From assembly GCA_963699535.1 (NCBI GenBank), contig CAVOUJ010000026.1, positions 1 to 64,000 on the forward strand: a stretch of 64,000 nucleotides of DNA, written 5' to 3'. The stretch is from VBDM01 sp963699535. GTDB taxonomy: Bacteria; Pseudomonadota; Gammaproteobacteria; Burkholderiales; SG8-39. The notes under the pieces are model-generated. The model had not been told where the DNA came from and made no database searches. It saw nothing but the letters and a program-made list of their open reading frames with translations. A program made the translations under genes and the position numbers. Shown one piece after another: positions 25,772 through 34,414 of this stretch (positions are counted from its first letter, which is position 1; each line of letters starts with the position of its first letter).

Positions 25772-25798
25772 CTTGGCTCCCTTGTTCTTGGATCGAGG

Positions 25799-25822
25799 CG
25801 CTATATCCTGACAGATATAACG
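25799..25822 (-). promoter_or_regulatory. ModE operator upstream of modA
   Basis: CGCTATAT-N8-ATATAACG is a near-perfect inverted repeat (seven of eight arm positions pair) that matches the known ModE box of E. coli modABC almost exactly. It lies 28 bp before modA and 48 bp after modE, so repression of modABC by molybdate-loaded ModE is the expected control. Confidence 0.85.
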
Positions 25823-25869
25823 ACTATTGCAAGGACAAATGCATTTTCAATGCGAGAGGGAAGTAACGA

Positions 25870-26220
25870 CTACTCGGCGAGCAGCCCTAGCAGGGTTCGC
25901 GTCGCCGCCGATGTATGCCGCAAGGCCTTGCGCTCGATGTCCCGATAGAGGGCGATCAGCTTGCGCCCTGTCGGCGAGAGCGTCGCGCCGCCGCCGTGCT
26001 TCCCGCCCGGTGCCGTCTGGACCACGGCTTTCGACAGGCGCCGGTTGAGGTCGTCCACGAGCATCCAGGCGCGCCGGTACGACATGCCGAGCTTGCGTGC
26101 CGCCGCGGAGATAGACCCGGTCTCGCCAATCGCCTCGAGGAGCGCGATCTTTCCGGGCCCGATCGCCCTGTGCTGGCCTTTGATGACCCGCAGATGCAGC
26201 TCTAATCGTGCTTTCGTCAT
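25870..26220 (-). CDS. modE: Short ModE-type winged-helix regulator lacking the molybdate-binding domain
   Basis: The product is 116 residues: a single winged helix with IGPGKIALLEAIGETGSISA, AARKLGMSYRRAWMLVDDLNR and GGKHGGGATLSPTGRKLI. These match the E. coli ModE N-terminal DNA-binding domain, including the GG-rich wing. The two TOBE/Mop effector domains of full-length ModE (about 260 residues) are absent, and the stop at 25870 is clean with no continuing frame. Molybdate sensing must therefore be done elsewhere or by another mechanism. The start is the ATG at 26220; a longer upstream frame runs into the chrA promoter. Confidence 0.9.
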   Translation of the reverse strand: MTKARLELHLRVIKGQHRAIGPGKIALLEAIGETGSISAAARKLGMSYRRAWMLVDDLNRRLSKAVVQTAPGGKHGGGATLSPTGRKLIALYRDIERKALRHTSAATRTLLGLLAE

Positions 26221-26346
26221 CCGCGATGAAGCGATTGCCAATGAAGGATATCGAAAGTATATTTCATCCGTCGGGGATCGCAGACTCCCCCGTGAGACGG
26301 TGTCCCGTCCAAGCGCTGCGCGAAAACCACAGAAAAGAAAGACACC

Positions 26347-27702
26347 ATGGACACCGCCGCCTTGTCCCAGACCTCGAATCAGCCGCCCGCGCCTGTCGGC
26401 TTTTCCGAAGCGTTTCGCTACTGGCTCAAGCTCGGCTTCATCAGCTTCGGCGGTCCGACAGGGCAGATCGCGATCATGCACCAGGATCTGGTGGAGCGAA
26501 AACGCTGGATCTCCGAGCAGCGTTTCCTTCACGCGCTCAACTACTGCATGGTGCTGCCCGGCCCGGAGGCGACGCAGCTCGCCACCTACATCGGCTGGAT
26601 GATGCACCGGACGTGGGGCGGCGTGGTCGCGGGCAGCCTTTTCGTCCTGCCCTCCCTGCTTATTCTGATCGTGTTGACATGGATCTACCTGGTTTTCGGC
26701 AACGCGCCGCTGGTCTCAGGCCTCTTTTATGGCATCAAGCCCGCGGTGACGGCGATCGTACTGTTCGCGGCCTGGCGCATCGGCTCGCGCGCGCTCAAGA
26801 ACGCGGTGCTGTGGACCATGAGCCTGGCGGCGTTCGTGGCGATCTTCGTGTTCGACGTGCCGTTTCCCTGGATCGTCCTCGGCGCAGGGGTGATCGGATA
26901 CCTGGGCGGGCGCGTCGCACCGACGAAGTTCGCCACGGGCGGCCACGGTGCCGCGGGAAGGCACTACGGCGCGGCGCTGATCGACGACGCCACGCCCACG
27001 CCGGCGCATGCCTTGTTCCGCTGGCCCCGTTTCGTCCTCGTCCTCGCCGCATTCCTCAGCATCTGGGGCGGCGCGCTCAGCGTACTCATCGCGCTCTTCG
27101 GGTGGGAAAGCACGCTTGCGCAGATGGGTTGGTTCTTCACCAAGGCGGCGCTTCTCACTTTCGGCGGTGCCTATGCCGTTCTCCCTTACGTCTACCAGGG
27201 CGGCGTCGAGCACTATCAATGGCTGACCGCGGCGCAGATGATCGATGGGCTCGCCTTGGGGGAAACGACGCCGGGGCCGCTCATCATGGTGGTCGCTTTC
27301 ATCGGCTTTGTCGGTGCCTGGACCAAGGCCGCGCTCGGCCCCGAGAGCCTCGTGCTCGCCGGGTGCGCTGGCGCGGCCGTCGCCACCTTCTTCACCTTCC
27401 TGCCCTCGTTCCTGTTCATTCTCCTCGGAGGGCCGCTGGTGGAATCGACCCACGGCGACCTCCGGTTCACGGCGCCGCTTACCGGGATCACCGCCGCAGT
27501 GGTCGGGGTCATCGTCAACCTGTCGGTTTTCTTCGCCTGGCACGTCTTCTGGCCGGAAGGGTTTTCCGGCCGGTTCGAGTGGTTTTCGCTGCTGGTCGGC
27601 CTTGCGGCCATCGTCGCGCTGTGGCACTACAAGACGGGAATGATTCCGGTGATTCTTGCGTGCGGTGCTGCAGGACTCACCTATCGGCTGGTCGCAGGCT
27701 AA
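26347..27702 (+). CDS. chrA: ChrA, chromate transporter (two-domain)
   Basis: The 451-residue protein has duplicated CHR domains. The first contains FRYWLKLGFISFGGPTGQIA and YCMVLPGPEATQLATYIGW; the second contains FFTKAALLTFGGAYAVLPYV and MIDGLALGETTPGPLIMVVAFIGF (in pieces). About ten membrane segments are visible. Long-chain ChrA exports chromate from the cytoplasm. It stands alone, divergent from modE, with an intrinsic terminator behind it. Chromate is a structural analogue of molybdate and sulfate, so its place next to the oxyanion importers is notable. Confidence 0.95.
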   Translation: MDTAALSQTSNQPPAPVGFSEAFRYWLKLGFISFGGPTGQIAIMHQDLVERKRWISEQRFLHALNYCMVLPGPEATQLATYIGWMMHRTWGGVVAGSLFVLPSLLILIVLTWIYLVFGNAPLVSGLFYGIKPAVTAIVLFAAWRIGSRALKNAVLWTMSLAAFVAIFVFDVPFPWIVLGAGVIGYLGGRVAPTKFATGGHGAAGRHYGAALIDDATPTPAHALFRWPRFVLVLAAFLSIWGGALSVLIALFGWESTLAQMGWFFTKAALLTFGGAYAVLPYVYQGGVEHYQWLTAAQMIDGLALGETTPGPLIMVVAFIGFVGAWTKAALGPESLVLAGCAGAAVATFFTFLPSFLFILLGGPLVESTHGDLRFTAPLTGITAAVVGVIVNLSVFFAWHVFWPEGFSGRFEWFSLLVGLAAIVALWHYKTGMIPVILACGAAGLTYRLVAG

Positions 27703-27730
27703 GGCGCGACGCGGCTCTGCGCGGGAACAA

Positions 27731-27754
27731 AAAAGGACGCCGAGGCGCCCTTTT
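27731..27754 (+). terminator. Intrinsic terminator between convergent chrA and sodC
   Basis: AAAAGGACGCC and GGCGCCCTTTT pair over 11 bases with one mismatch, with an A-run before and a T-run after, so the hairpin can work in both directions between the chrA and sodC stops. Confidence 0.8.
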
Positions 27755-27772
27755 CGTGACGGTCGAGGTCCG

Positions 27773-28291
27773 CTAGTTCTTCTGGATCACTGCGCAGGCC
27801 AGGCGTGCCCCGGCGTTCCCGGTCGGCTGGGTCTTGTAGTCGTCGGGCTGCGCGTGAACGATGAGACCTCTGCCGATGATGCTGGTCGGCCCGTCCGTCA
27901 CCGTAATGACGTCGAGCTCGGTGGAGAGGCTCGCGCTCCCGTTGCCATCAGCCTTCAGCGCGGGCAGATCGCCCGCGTGGCGGTTGGGGGTGGAGGGATG
28001 CGCGTGGGGCTTGCCGAGCGGATTGAAATGGCCGCCGGCGCTCATTCCGTCGCCGGAGCTGCAATCACCCTTGTCGTGGATGTGGAAGCCGTGCTCCTGC
28101 CCGGGCTTGAGGCCGGTAATGTTCGCTACGACCTGCACTTTGTCGCCTTTCTGGGTGAAGGTGACAGTGCCCGCCGTGGTATTTCCCTTGGTCGCCTGCA
28201 AGACAGCCCTTGCGCTGGGGCCGCCCCCCTCCATCATCGCGCAACCCGCGAGCAAGCCCGCCGCCGCCGTTGACGCAAGAGCAAATCTCAT
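27773..28291 (-). CDS. sodC: Cu/Zn superoxide dismutase, lipoprotein type
   Basis: The 172-residue protein begins with a lipoprotein signal (AAAGLLAGC). All metal sites are visible: HGFHIHDKGDC (copper ligands and disulfide cysteine), GGHFNP, HPSTPNRHAGDLPAL (zinc loop), GRGLIVHAQPDDY (copper histidine) and GNAGARLACAVI (second disulfide cysteine). It dismutates superoxide in the periplasm. It lies downstream of the formate dehydrogenase operon on the same strand, separated by 45 bp, and may be partly co-transcribed. Confidence 0.95.
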   Translation of the reverse strand: MRFALASTAAAGLLAGCAMMEGGGPSARAVLQATKGNTTAGTVTFTQKGDKVQVVANITGLKPGQEHGFHIHDKGDCSSGDGMSAGGHFNPLGKPHAHPSTPNRHAGDLPALKADGNGSASLSTELDVITVTDGPTSIIGRGLIVHAQPDDYKTQPTGNAGARLACAVIQKN

Positions 28292-28336
28292 CTGTTTCTC
28301 CGTGTGGCAGATGGGCCGGGCGCCCTTTCTACGCGA

Positions 28337-28573
28337 CTACTTCTTTCCCGCCATGGAGGCCGGCGCCTTGATACCCTTGTTCTTGCGATAGTTCGCCACC
28401 GCCCTGTCCTGGGCTTTGCCGAGCGAATCAGCGTCCTTCTGTTTCGCCGCGGCCTCCGCCTTCGCCTTGGCCTCGGCTGCTGCCGGATCGACCTTCGCGG
28501 CCGGCAACTTCGCCCACACCGCGCCCGCGGTCGCGGCCATCGCGATGCTCATGATCAGGATGCGAATATTCAT
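28337..28573 (-). CDS. Small exported Ala/Lys-rich protein of the formate dehydrogenase locus
   Basis: A 78-residue protein with an N-terminal signal (MNIRILIMSIAMAATAGAVWA) followed by a charged, helical, alanine/lysine-rich body (AAEAKAKAEAAAKQKDADS) and a basic tail. I do not recognise a named family. It follows the cytochrome b subunit gene by 12 bp on the same strand and so belongs to the formate dehydrogenase transcript. Its sequence suggests a periplasmic helical peptide, perhaps structural or assembly-related; function is unknown. Confidence 0.65.
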   Translation of the reverse strand: MNIRILIMSIAMAATAGAVWAKLPAAKVDPAAAEAKAKAEAAAKQKDADSLGKAQDRAVANYRKNKGIKAPASMAGKK

Positions 28574-28585
28574 GGCGTCTCCCCT

Positions 28586-29614
28586 CTAGTGCTGAACCTG
28601 CGCCGCGCCCGGCTGGCCCATTGCCGACCCGGCTTTGATCTTCCCGGCCTTGACGTCGTTGTACCAGTATTCGTGGTGTTCCTTCGCCCATGTCTCATCG
28701 ACATAGCCGTAGCGCATCGATTCGTAGGCACCGTCCACGCCGATGGAGCCCAAGTAGATATGGCCGAGCGACAGTGTCATCACGGCGGCCGCCGAAACCA
28801 GGTGGACGATGTTGGCCTCGATCATCACCGCGCGCACCTGGTCGAAGTTGGGGAAATTCAGGATAAAGCCGGTTGCGCTGACGACGAGGCTCAGCGCGAC
28901 CACGCCGACCCAGAACCAGACCTTCTCGCCCGCATTGAACTTTCCGGAGGGGACGTGCTTGCCTCCGAACATTCCCCCGGCGCTGAGGAGCCATTTGAAG
29001 TCGTACGCCTTGGGGACGTTGTACTTGACGTACATGACGATGAAGACGAGGAGACTCAGGGCGAACAGCGGTCCCACGAAGTTGTGCAGGTGCTTGGAGA
29101 GCTGCGTAAGCCAGGCGAACAGCGTGTAGCCGATGACCGGCAGCAACACGTACTTCCCGAGCCACATGATCAGCCCGGTGACGCCGAGGATTGCGAAGCT
29201 GATCCCCATCACCCAGTGGGCATAGCGCTCCATCGGAGTGAAGCGTTCGATCAATCGGCCCGTCGGACTGGAATGCAGCTTCACCGGCCCGCTGCGCCAG
29301 TAGAACACGCCGATGACGGCCACGACGAAAGCAAAGATCCAGCCGCCGATCGGCGTGATCCAGGCATTGCGCAACTGCCTCCAGGTTTCCCCGTACGTCT
29401 GCACCAGAACGCCCATCTCGCGGCCCCTGAGCGAGGTGTACTCTTCCTTGCCCGAACGCACGTCGCGCCAGACCGGAGCGTTGTTGCCCGGCTGCGACTG
29501 CGCGCGCTGCTGTTGGGTTTCACTTGGTTGCTGGGCGATCGAGGTGCCGCCCCAGGGGAGAACAAGAACGAACGCGAGGGCGAAGGAACGCCCCCATACC
29601 GCGATGGGTTTCAT
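28586..29614 (-). CDS. fdhC: Formate dehydrogenase gamma subunit (cytochrome b556)
   Basis: The 342-residue membrane subunit has a signal-like first segment, a periplasmic-looking Gln/Arg-rich stretch, then four main hydrophobic helices of the FdnI/FdoI di-heme cytochrome b fold. Heme-ligand histidines are visible in FTPMERYAHWVMGISF and LSKHLHNFVGPLF, with further His in ANIVHLVSAA and SLGHIYLG. It anchors the enzyme and passes electrons to quinone. The N-terminal extension is longer than in E. coli FdnI (about 217 residues) but usual for the betaproteobacterial form. Confidence 0.93.
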   Translation of the reverse strand: MKPIAVWGRSFALAFVLVLPWGGTSIAQQPSETQQQRAQSQPGNNAPVWRDVRSGKEEYTSLRGREMGVLVQTYGETWRQLRNAWITPIGGWIFAFVVAVIGVFYWRSGPVKLHSSPTGRLIERFTPMERYAHWVMGISFAILGVTGLIMWLGKYVLLPVIGYTLFAWLTQLSKHLHNFVGPLFALSLLVFIVMYVKYNVPKAYDFKWLLSAGGMFGGKHVPSGKFNAGEKVWFWVGVVALSLVVSATGFILNFPNFDQVRAVMIEANIVHLVSAAAVMTLSLGHIYLGSIGVDGAYESMRYGYVDETWAKEHHEYWYNDVKAGKIKAGSAMGQPGAAQVQH

Positions 29615-29627
29615 GAACCGTGCTCCT

Positions 29628-29888
29628 CTATTCCGCCCGCGTATATTCGTTCTGCGCGAGGTTGCGGGTCTTGACGGCGCTTTCCCAACTCGTCTTGCTG
29701 CCCTTGTCCCACTTGGAGGTGGTGTATAAGGCGGCGGCGGGATCGTTCTCCCAAGGCTTGGTGTCGGGCTTGCCCTGATATTTGCCCTGCTTGTATACGG
29801 TTACCTGATCCCGCTCGCCGCAGGCACCCAGGCCAAGCGCAACGAGAAGCGCAGCTCCCGCGAGGACAAGCTTGCTGGCTACTCTCAT
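29628..29888 (-). CDS. Small lipoprotein inserted in the formate dehydrogenase operon
   Basis: An 86-residue protein with a clear lipobox (LVALGLGAC at about residues 15-23). The mature part, rich in K, T and aromatic residues (VTVYKQGKYQGKPDTKPW, ALYTTSKWDKGSKTSWES), is soluble and would sit on the periplasmic face of a membrane. The ATG at 29888 overlaps the beta-subunit stop (ATGA) and the gamma-subunit gene follows 13 bp later, so it is made with the enzyme. I know of no assigned function; a role in docking or assembly of the periplasmic complex is inference. Confidence 0.75.
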   Translation of the reverse strand: MRVASKLVLAGAALLVALGLGACGERDQVTVYKQGKYQGKPDTKPWENDPAAALYTTSKWDKGSKTSWESAVKTRNLAQNEYTRAE

Positions 29889-30508
29889 GACTTCGCTCCC
29901 GCCGCCGCCTTCGGCTGGTCGGGTTTGCCGTAGGCGGTACCCCAACCCCAGACCTCGGAGCCCTTGCCGCGCTTGAGCACGCGTTGGCGATAGATATCGG
30001 CGATGACGTCGCCGTCGCCGCCCAGGAGCGCCTTGGTCGAGCACATTTCGGCGCAGGCCGGCAGCTTGCCCTGAGCGAGGCGGTTCGAGCCGTACTTGGT
30101 GAACTCTTCCTTGGAGAGGTCCTTCTCCGGTCCGCCGGCGCAGAAGGTGCATTTGTCCATCTTGCCGCGCAGTCCGAAGGCACCTGCCTGCGGGAACTGC
30201 GGCGCGCCGAACGGGCAGGCATAGAAGCAGTAGCCGCAGCCTATGCACAGGTCCTTGTCGTGCAGCACCACGCCCTCGTCGGTGCGGTAGAAGCAGTCCA
30301 CCGGGCAGACCGCCATGCAGGGGGCGTCCGAGCAGTGCATGCAGGCGACCGAGATCGATTTCTCCGCGCCGACGATGCCGTCGTTGATGGTCACCACGCG
30401 GCGGCGGTTGACTCCCCAGGGCACCTCGTTCTCGTTCTTGCAGGCGGTCACGCAGCCGTTGCACTCGATGCAGCGCTCGGCGTCGCACAGGAATTTCATT
30501 CTCGCCAT
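29885..30508 (-). CDS. fdhB: Formate dehydrogenase beta subunit (four [4Fe-4S] clusters)
   Basis: The 207-residue ferredoxin-type subunit has the four cysteine groups expected: CIECNGCVTACKNENEVPWG, CMHCSDAPCMAVCPVDC, CIGCGYCFYACPFGAP and CTFCAGGPEKDL with a late CAEMC. It wires the molybdenum subunit to the cytochrome b. It lacks the C-terminal membrane helix of E. coli FdnH, as in other betaproteobacterial forms. It lies 22 bp after the catalytic subunit and overlaps the lipoprotein gene. Confidence 0.94.
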   Translation of the reverse strand: MARMKFLCDAERCIECNGCVTACKNENEVPWGVNRRRVVTINDGIVGAEKSISVACMHCSDAPCMAVCPVDCFYRTDEGVVLHDKDLCIGCGYCFYACPFGAPQFPQAGAFGLRGKMDKCTFCAGGPEKDLSKEEFTKYGSNRLAQGKLPACAEMCSTKALLGGDGDVIADIYRQRVLKRGKGSEVWGWGTAYGKPDQPKAAAGAKS

Positions 30509-30530
30509 GGTTGTCTCCTCGTCCTTTCCG

Positions 30531-33510
30531 CTACGCTATCCGCTCGATCTGGCACACGGTCGTCTTGGATTCCTGCATCATCGTGACGCGGTCGTAGCCG
30601 TAGGTCGTCGCCGTGTTGACCGCCTCGCCGCGCACGATGGGCGCGGCCCCGTCCGGGTAGTAGGGCAGCATGTCCTTGCCCTGCCACCAGCCCGAGAAGT
30701 GGAACGGGATGAACGCGTGATCCGGACCGACACGTTCGGTCACCTGCGCCTGCACTTTGAGGCGCGCGCCGGTCGGCGTCTTGACCCAGACGTACTCGCC
30801 GTTGCGGATGCCGCGGTCGGCCGCCGCCTTGGGGTTGATCTCGACGAAGTTGTCCTGCATCAGCTCGGCGAGCCACGGGTTGGAGCGGGTCTCCTCGCCG
30901 CCGCCCTCGTATTCGACCAGGCGCCCCGAAGTGAGGATGATCGGGAACTGCTTGCCGATGTCCTTGTTCTTCTCCTGCACCGACTTGAACAGGGTCGGCA
31001 GGCGCCACAAGACCTTCACGTCGTCGTGGGTCGGATACTTCTCGACGAGGTCCGGACGCGTGCTGTAAAGCGGCTCGCGGTGCTGCGGAATGCCGTCCGG
31101 GAAGTTCCACACCACGGCGCGCGCCTTGGCGTTGCCCCACGGATGGCAGCCGTGGTTCTTCATGGCGACGCGGATGATGCCGCTGGAAAGATCGGTCGCC
31201 CAGTTCTTGCCCTCGGCCTCCTTCTTCTCCTCGTCGGTCAGCTCGTCCCACCAGCCCAGCTTCTTCAGCAGCACGTGGTCGAACTGCGGGTGGCCGGTGG
31301 TGATGTCCGCGCCCTTGGGGTGCGAGCCGTCCTCGGCGAGCAGGTTGACGCCGTCTTTCTCCATGCCGAACAGCGCGCGGAAGTTGCCGCCGCCGTCCAT
31401 CATGGGCTTGGAGGTGTCGTAGAGGTTGGGCGTGCCCGGATGCTTCAGGGCCGCGTTGCCGTAGCACGGCCACGGCAGCCCGAAGTAATCGCCGGTCAGG
31501 TCGTAGCCGGTCTTCGCGTCCTTGCCGCCCTTGGCGCGCAGCGTCTTCACATCGAAGACGTGCATGTTGCGCATGTGCGCCTGGAGCCGCTCGGGAGACT
31601 GGCCGGTGTAGCCGATGGTCCACGCGCCGCGGTTGATCTCGTTCCTCAGCGTGTCCTCCATCGACGGCTCGTCGTAGCCGCCCTTCGCCTTGACGACGCG
31701 CAGATTCTGCTTGCCGTCCTTCTTGCCGAGGAACTGGTCCTCGAAGCCCAGTTTCCTCGCGAGCGCCAGCATGATCGCGTGATCGGAGCGCGATTCGAAC
31801 AGGGGATCGATCACCTTTTCGCGCCACTGGAGCGAGCGGTTCGACGCCGTCACCGAGCCCTCGCATTCGAATTGCGTCGCCGCGGGCAGCAGGTACACGC
31901 CGCGGCCCGCCTTTTCCGTCACGCCCTCGACCGGCATCGCCGCCATGGCGGCGGTGGCCGAGGGGTAGGGGTCGACGACGACCAGAAGGTCGAGCATCTT
32001 CATCGCCTTGACCATGTCGAGGCCCCGCGTCTGCGAGTTCGGCGCGTGGCCCCAGTAGAACATCGCGCGGATGTTCGAGTCCTGGTCGATGTTCTCGTTC
32101 TTCTCCATCACGCCGTCGATCCAGCGCGAGACCGTCATGCCCGGGCTTGCCCATCATGCCCGGGGCGAAGCGGTCCTGGAGCCATTTGAGGTCCACGTTC
32201 CAGACGCGCGCCCAGTGCGCCCAGGAGCCGGGCACCCCCACCGGGTAGTAGCCCGGCAGCGTATCGGGGTTGGGACCGACGTCGGTCGCGCCCTGGACGT
32301 TGTCGTGGCCGCGGTAGATGTTGCAGCCGCCGCCCGAGCGCCCGACGTTGCCGAGCGCGAGCATCAGAATGTTGCTCGCGCGCACGACGGCGTTGCCGGT
32401 GGTGTGTTGCGTCTGACCCATCGCCCAGATGATGAAGCCCGGCCGGTTCTCGGCCAGCGTCTTGGCGACGTTGAAGACCTCCGCCTCCGGAACCCCGGTG
32501 ACCTCGGTCACCTTGTCCGGGGTCCACTTCTTCATCACTTCTTCCTTGACCTTGTCCATGCCGTAGACGCGGGCCTTGATGTAGGCCTTGTCCTCCCAGC
32601 CGTTCTTGAAAACGTGGTGAAGGATCCCGAAGATGAACGCGATGTCGCTCCCCGAACGGATGCGCACGTAGGTATCGGCCTTCGCGGCGGTGCGCGTGAA
32701 ACGCGGGTCGGCGACGATCACCTTGCAGCCGTTTTCCTTGGCGTGCAGCGTGTGCAGCATCGAAACCGGGTGCGCCTCGGCGGCGTTCGAGCCGAGAAAG
32801 AGCAGGCTCTTCGAGAACTGCTCGTCGTTGTAGGAGTTGGTCATCGCGCCGTAGCCCCAGGTCTGGGCCGTGCCGGCGACCGTGGTCGAATGGCAGATGC
32901 GGGCCTGGTGGTCGGTGTTGTTGGTGCCCCACAGCGACACCCACTTGCGCACCAGCATCGACTGCTCGTTGTTGTGCTTGGAGGAGCCGACGAGCATCAG
33001 CGCGTCCGGCCCGGATTCCTTGCGGATGGCGAGCATCCTGTCGCCGATCTCGTTGATCGCCTGATCCCAGGAGAGGCGCTGGTACTTGCCGTTCACCAGC
33101 TTCATCGGGTATTTCAGCCGGTGCGAGTGCTCGGTCATGCCGTGCTCGCGCACGGAAGCCCCTTTGGCGCAGTGCGCGCCGAGGTTGAGCGGCGAGTCGA
33201 ACACCGGCTCCTGGCGCACCCATACGCCGTTCTGCACCACGGCGTCGATGGCGCAGCCGACCGAGCAGTGCGTGCACACCGTGCGCTTCACCTCGATCGC
33301 CGCGGCCTTCGCCTGCGCCTCGGCGGTTCCGATCATGTTGAAGGGAAGCTGGCTCGCGAACGCGCCCGCGCCGGCGGCGACGCCCGAGCGCTTGAGGAAC
33401 GTGCGGCGGTCCATGGTCTTCGCGAGCATCCCGGAGAGGCTGCGCGACAGACGGCTCGGGGCCGACGACAGATGAGCGGGGGCTCCAGCGGATTTCCTGG
33501 TGAGCATCAT
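30531..33510 (-). CDS. fdhA: Formate dehydrogenase alpha subunit, Mo/W-bis-MGD, cysteine type (frameshifted)
   Basis: About 993 residues. A Tat signal (DRRTFLKRSGVAAGAGAF) directs it to the periplasm. The [4Fe-4S] site is CTHCSVGC plus a distal AHCAKGA. The catalytic site reads TDHQARICHSTTVAG: cysteine (codon TGC, 32893-32895) stands where FdnG-type enzymes have selenocysteine. Next come SNAAEAHPVSMLH and GMGQTQ-like WAMGQTQHTTGN motifs, and the C-terminal MGD domain. One extra base in the CCC at 32140-32142 breaks the frame (MMGKPG to MTVSRW). ATG at 33510 or 33507 is preferred to the GTG at 33516. It oxidises formate to CO2. Confidence 0.94.
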
Positions 33511-33527
33511 GGTCACGCCTCCTCGAG

Positions 33528-33734
33528 TCAGACTTTCGTGGTGTTGTAGTAGCTGCGGACGTGCGCGGTTTCCTGATAGCCGCGGCCGCGCCGCTTGTCG
33601 TTGCTGGCGGATTGATCGGCTGAGCTCGAGCCGACGGTCTTTACGGCGACTGCGGCTGCCGTGGCGGCGCCTCCGGCGCCGACTGCGAGTAGGAAGTTCC
33701 TGCGGCTGAGTTTGGACTTGGTTTCGTTCTTCAT
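33528..33734 (-). CDS. Formate dehydrogenase region Tat-target protein
   Basis: A 68-residue protein beginning with a twin-arginine signal (KLSRRNFLLAVGAGGAATAAA) and a short tail ending in a TAHVRSYYNTTKV motif. It matches the small family called formate dehydrogenase region TAT target (TIGR02811 type), always found next to fdh genes. It probably travels with or helps export the catalytic subunit, but its role is unproven. It starts at the ATG 33734, 59 bp after the TorD-like gene, and precedes fdhA by 17 bp. Confidence 0.85.
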   Translation of the reverse strand: MKNETKSKLSRRNFLLAVGAGGAATAAAVAVKTVGSSSADQSASNDKRRGRGYQETAHVRSYYNTTKV

Positions 33735-33768
33735 ATGTCGTCTCCTTCCTATCGTCAACAGCTCATAT

Positions 33769-33784
33769 ATGCAAGTTATTGCAT
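33769..33784. promoter_or_regulatory. Palindrome in the gap before the Tat-target gene
   Basis: ATGCAA-GTTA-TTGCAT is a perfect 6-bp inverted repeat in an AT-rich stretch of the only sizeable gap (33735-33793) inside the fdh operon. It may mark an internal promoter/operator for the structural genes or an attenuator. Confidence 0.4.
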
Positions 33785-33793
33785 GAGGGGGGA

Positions 33794-34414
33794 TTAGAAC
33801 ACCTTTAAGCCTTCGGTTTCAACCACAAGAAAAGCTTGCGCAAATGCCCCTACTGACTTGTAGAAATTCGCTTTCCCACTCGCGGATATTGCAGCGCAAA
33901 ATCGCTCGAAGGAGCCCTCAATGTATCGGCTGAAGAACTGTCGCTGTTTTTGCAGTGCAGCATCGCCGGAACCTTCTGAAATCAAATGCCTCATCACCTC
34001 GAACAGCCCGGCGAAGTGATCCTCCGGCTCCAGCGCCCTGTCTGTCCGACCCAAGCCAAGCGAAGCCAGTTCCTGCCTCAACCGCACGAGGATTTTTTCC
34101 CGCCCCGTCTCAGAAAGATAATAGCTGGCGTAGGGGGTCACTTCGGCTTTCCCGGTTCCTACGAAAACCTCGTCGTATTCCAGGCGCGCCGCTTCGGGAT
34201 CCGCTGCACGAGCCGCTGCTGCGAGTGCGCTCCAGGGACCGGCGAGCGGTCCGCCGTCTGCGACCATTTCGCCCGGTCCGGCGATGGCTTCGAGCAAGGC
34301 TGCGTCGGGCCCGGCGTAGAAGAGCCGCGCGAGCAGCGCGTAGTATCCGGCGCGGGCGCGGTCTTCGGGCACCTCCGGGGGCTGGAAGTTGAGCGGCGTG
34401 ACCGTGGCGCTCAT
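33794..34414 (-). CDS. TorD-family molecular chaperone for formate dehydrogenase
   Basis: The 206-residue, largely helical protein has the TorD/DmsD family pattern: RAGYYALLARLFYAGPD near the start, ARLEYDEVFVGTGKAEVTPYASYYLSE (in pieces), LGLGRTDRALEPEDHFAGLFEVMRHL (EPEDH motif) and FFSRYIEGSFERFC. Such proteins bind the Tat leader of a specific molybdoenzyme and hold it for cofactor insertion. The ATG at 34414 overlaps the upstream stop (ATGA). Position between the iron-sulfur protein and fdhA supports FdhA as client. Confidence 0.9.
   Translation of the reverse strand: MSATVTPLNFQPPEVPEDRARAGYYALLARLFYAGPDAALLEAIAGPGEMVADGGPLAGPWSALAAAARAADPEAARLEYDEVFVGTGKAEVTPYASYYLSETGREKILVRLRQELASLGLGRTDRALEPEDHFAGLFEVMRHLISEGSGDAALQKQRQFFSRYIEGSFERFCAAISASGKANFYKSVGAFAQAFLVVETEGLKVF

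Noticed and set aside
32893..32895. Selenocysteine in the formate dehydrogenase active site
   Set aside because: The codon is TGC (Cys), not TGA, and no SECIS-like need arises; no sel genes were seen.
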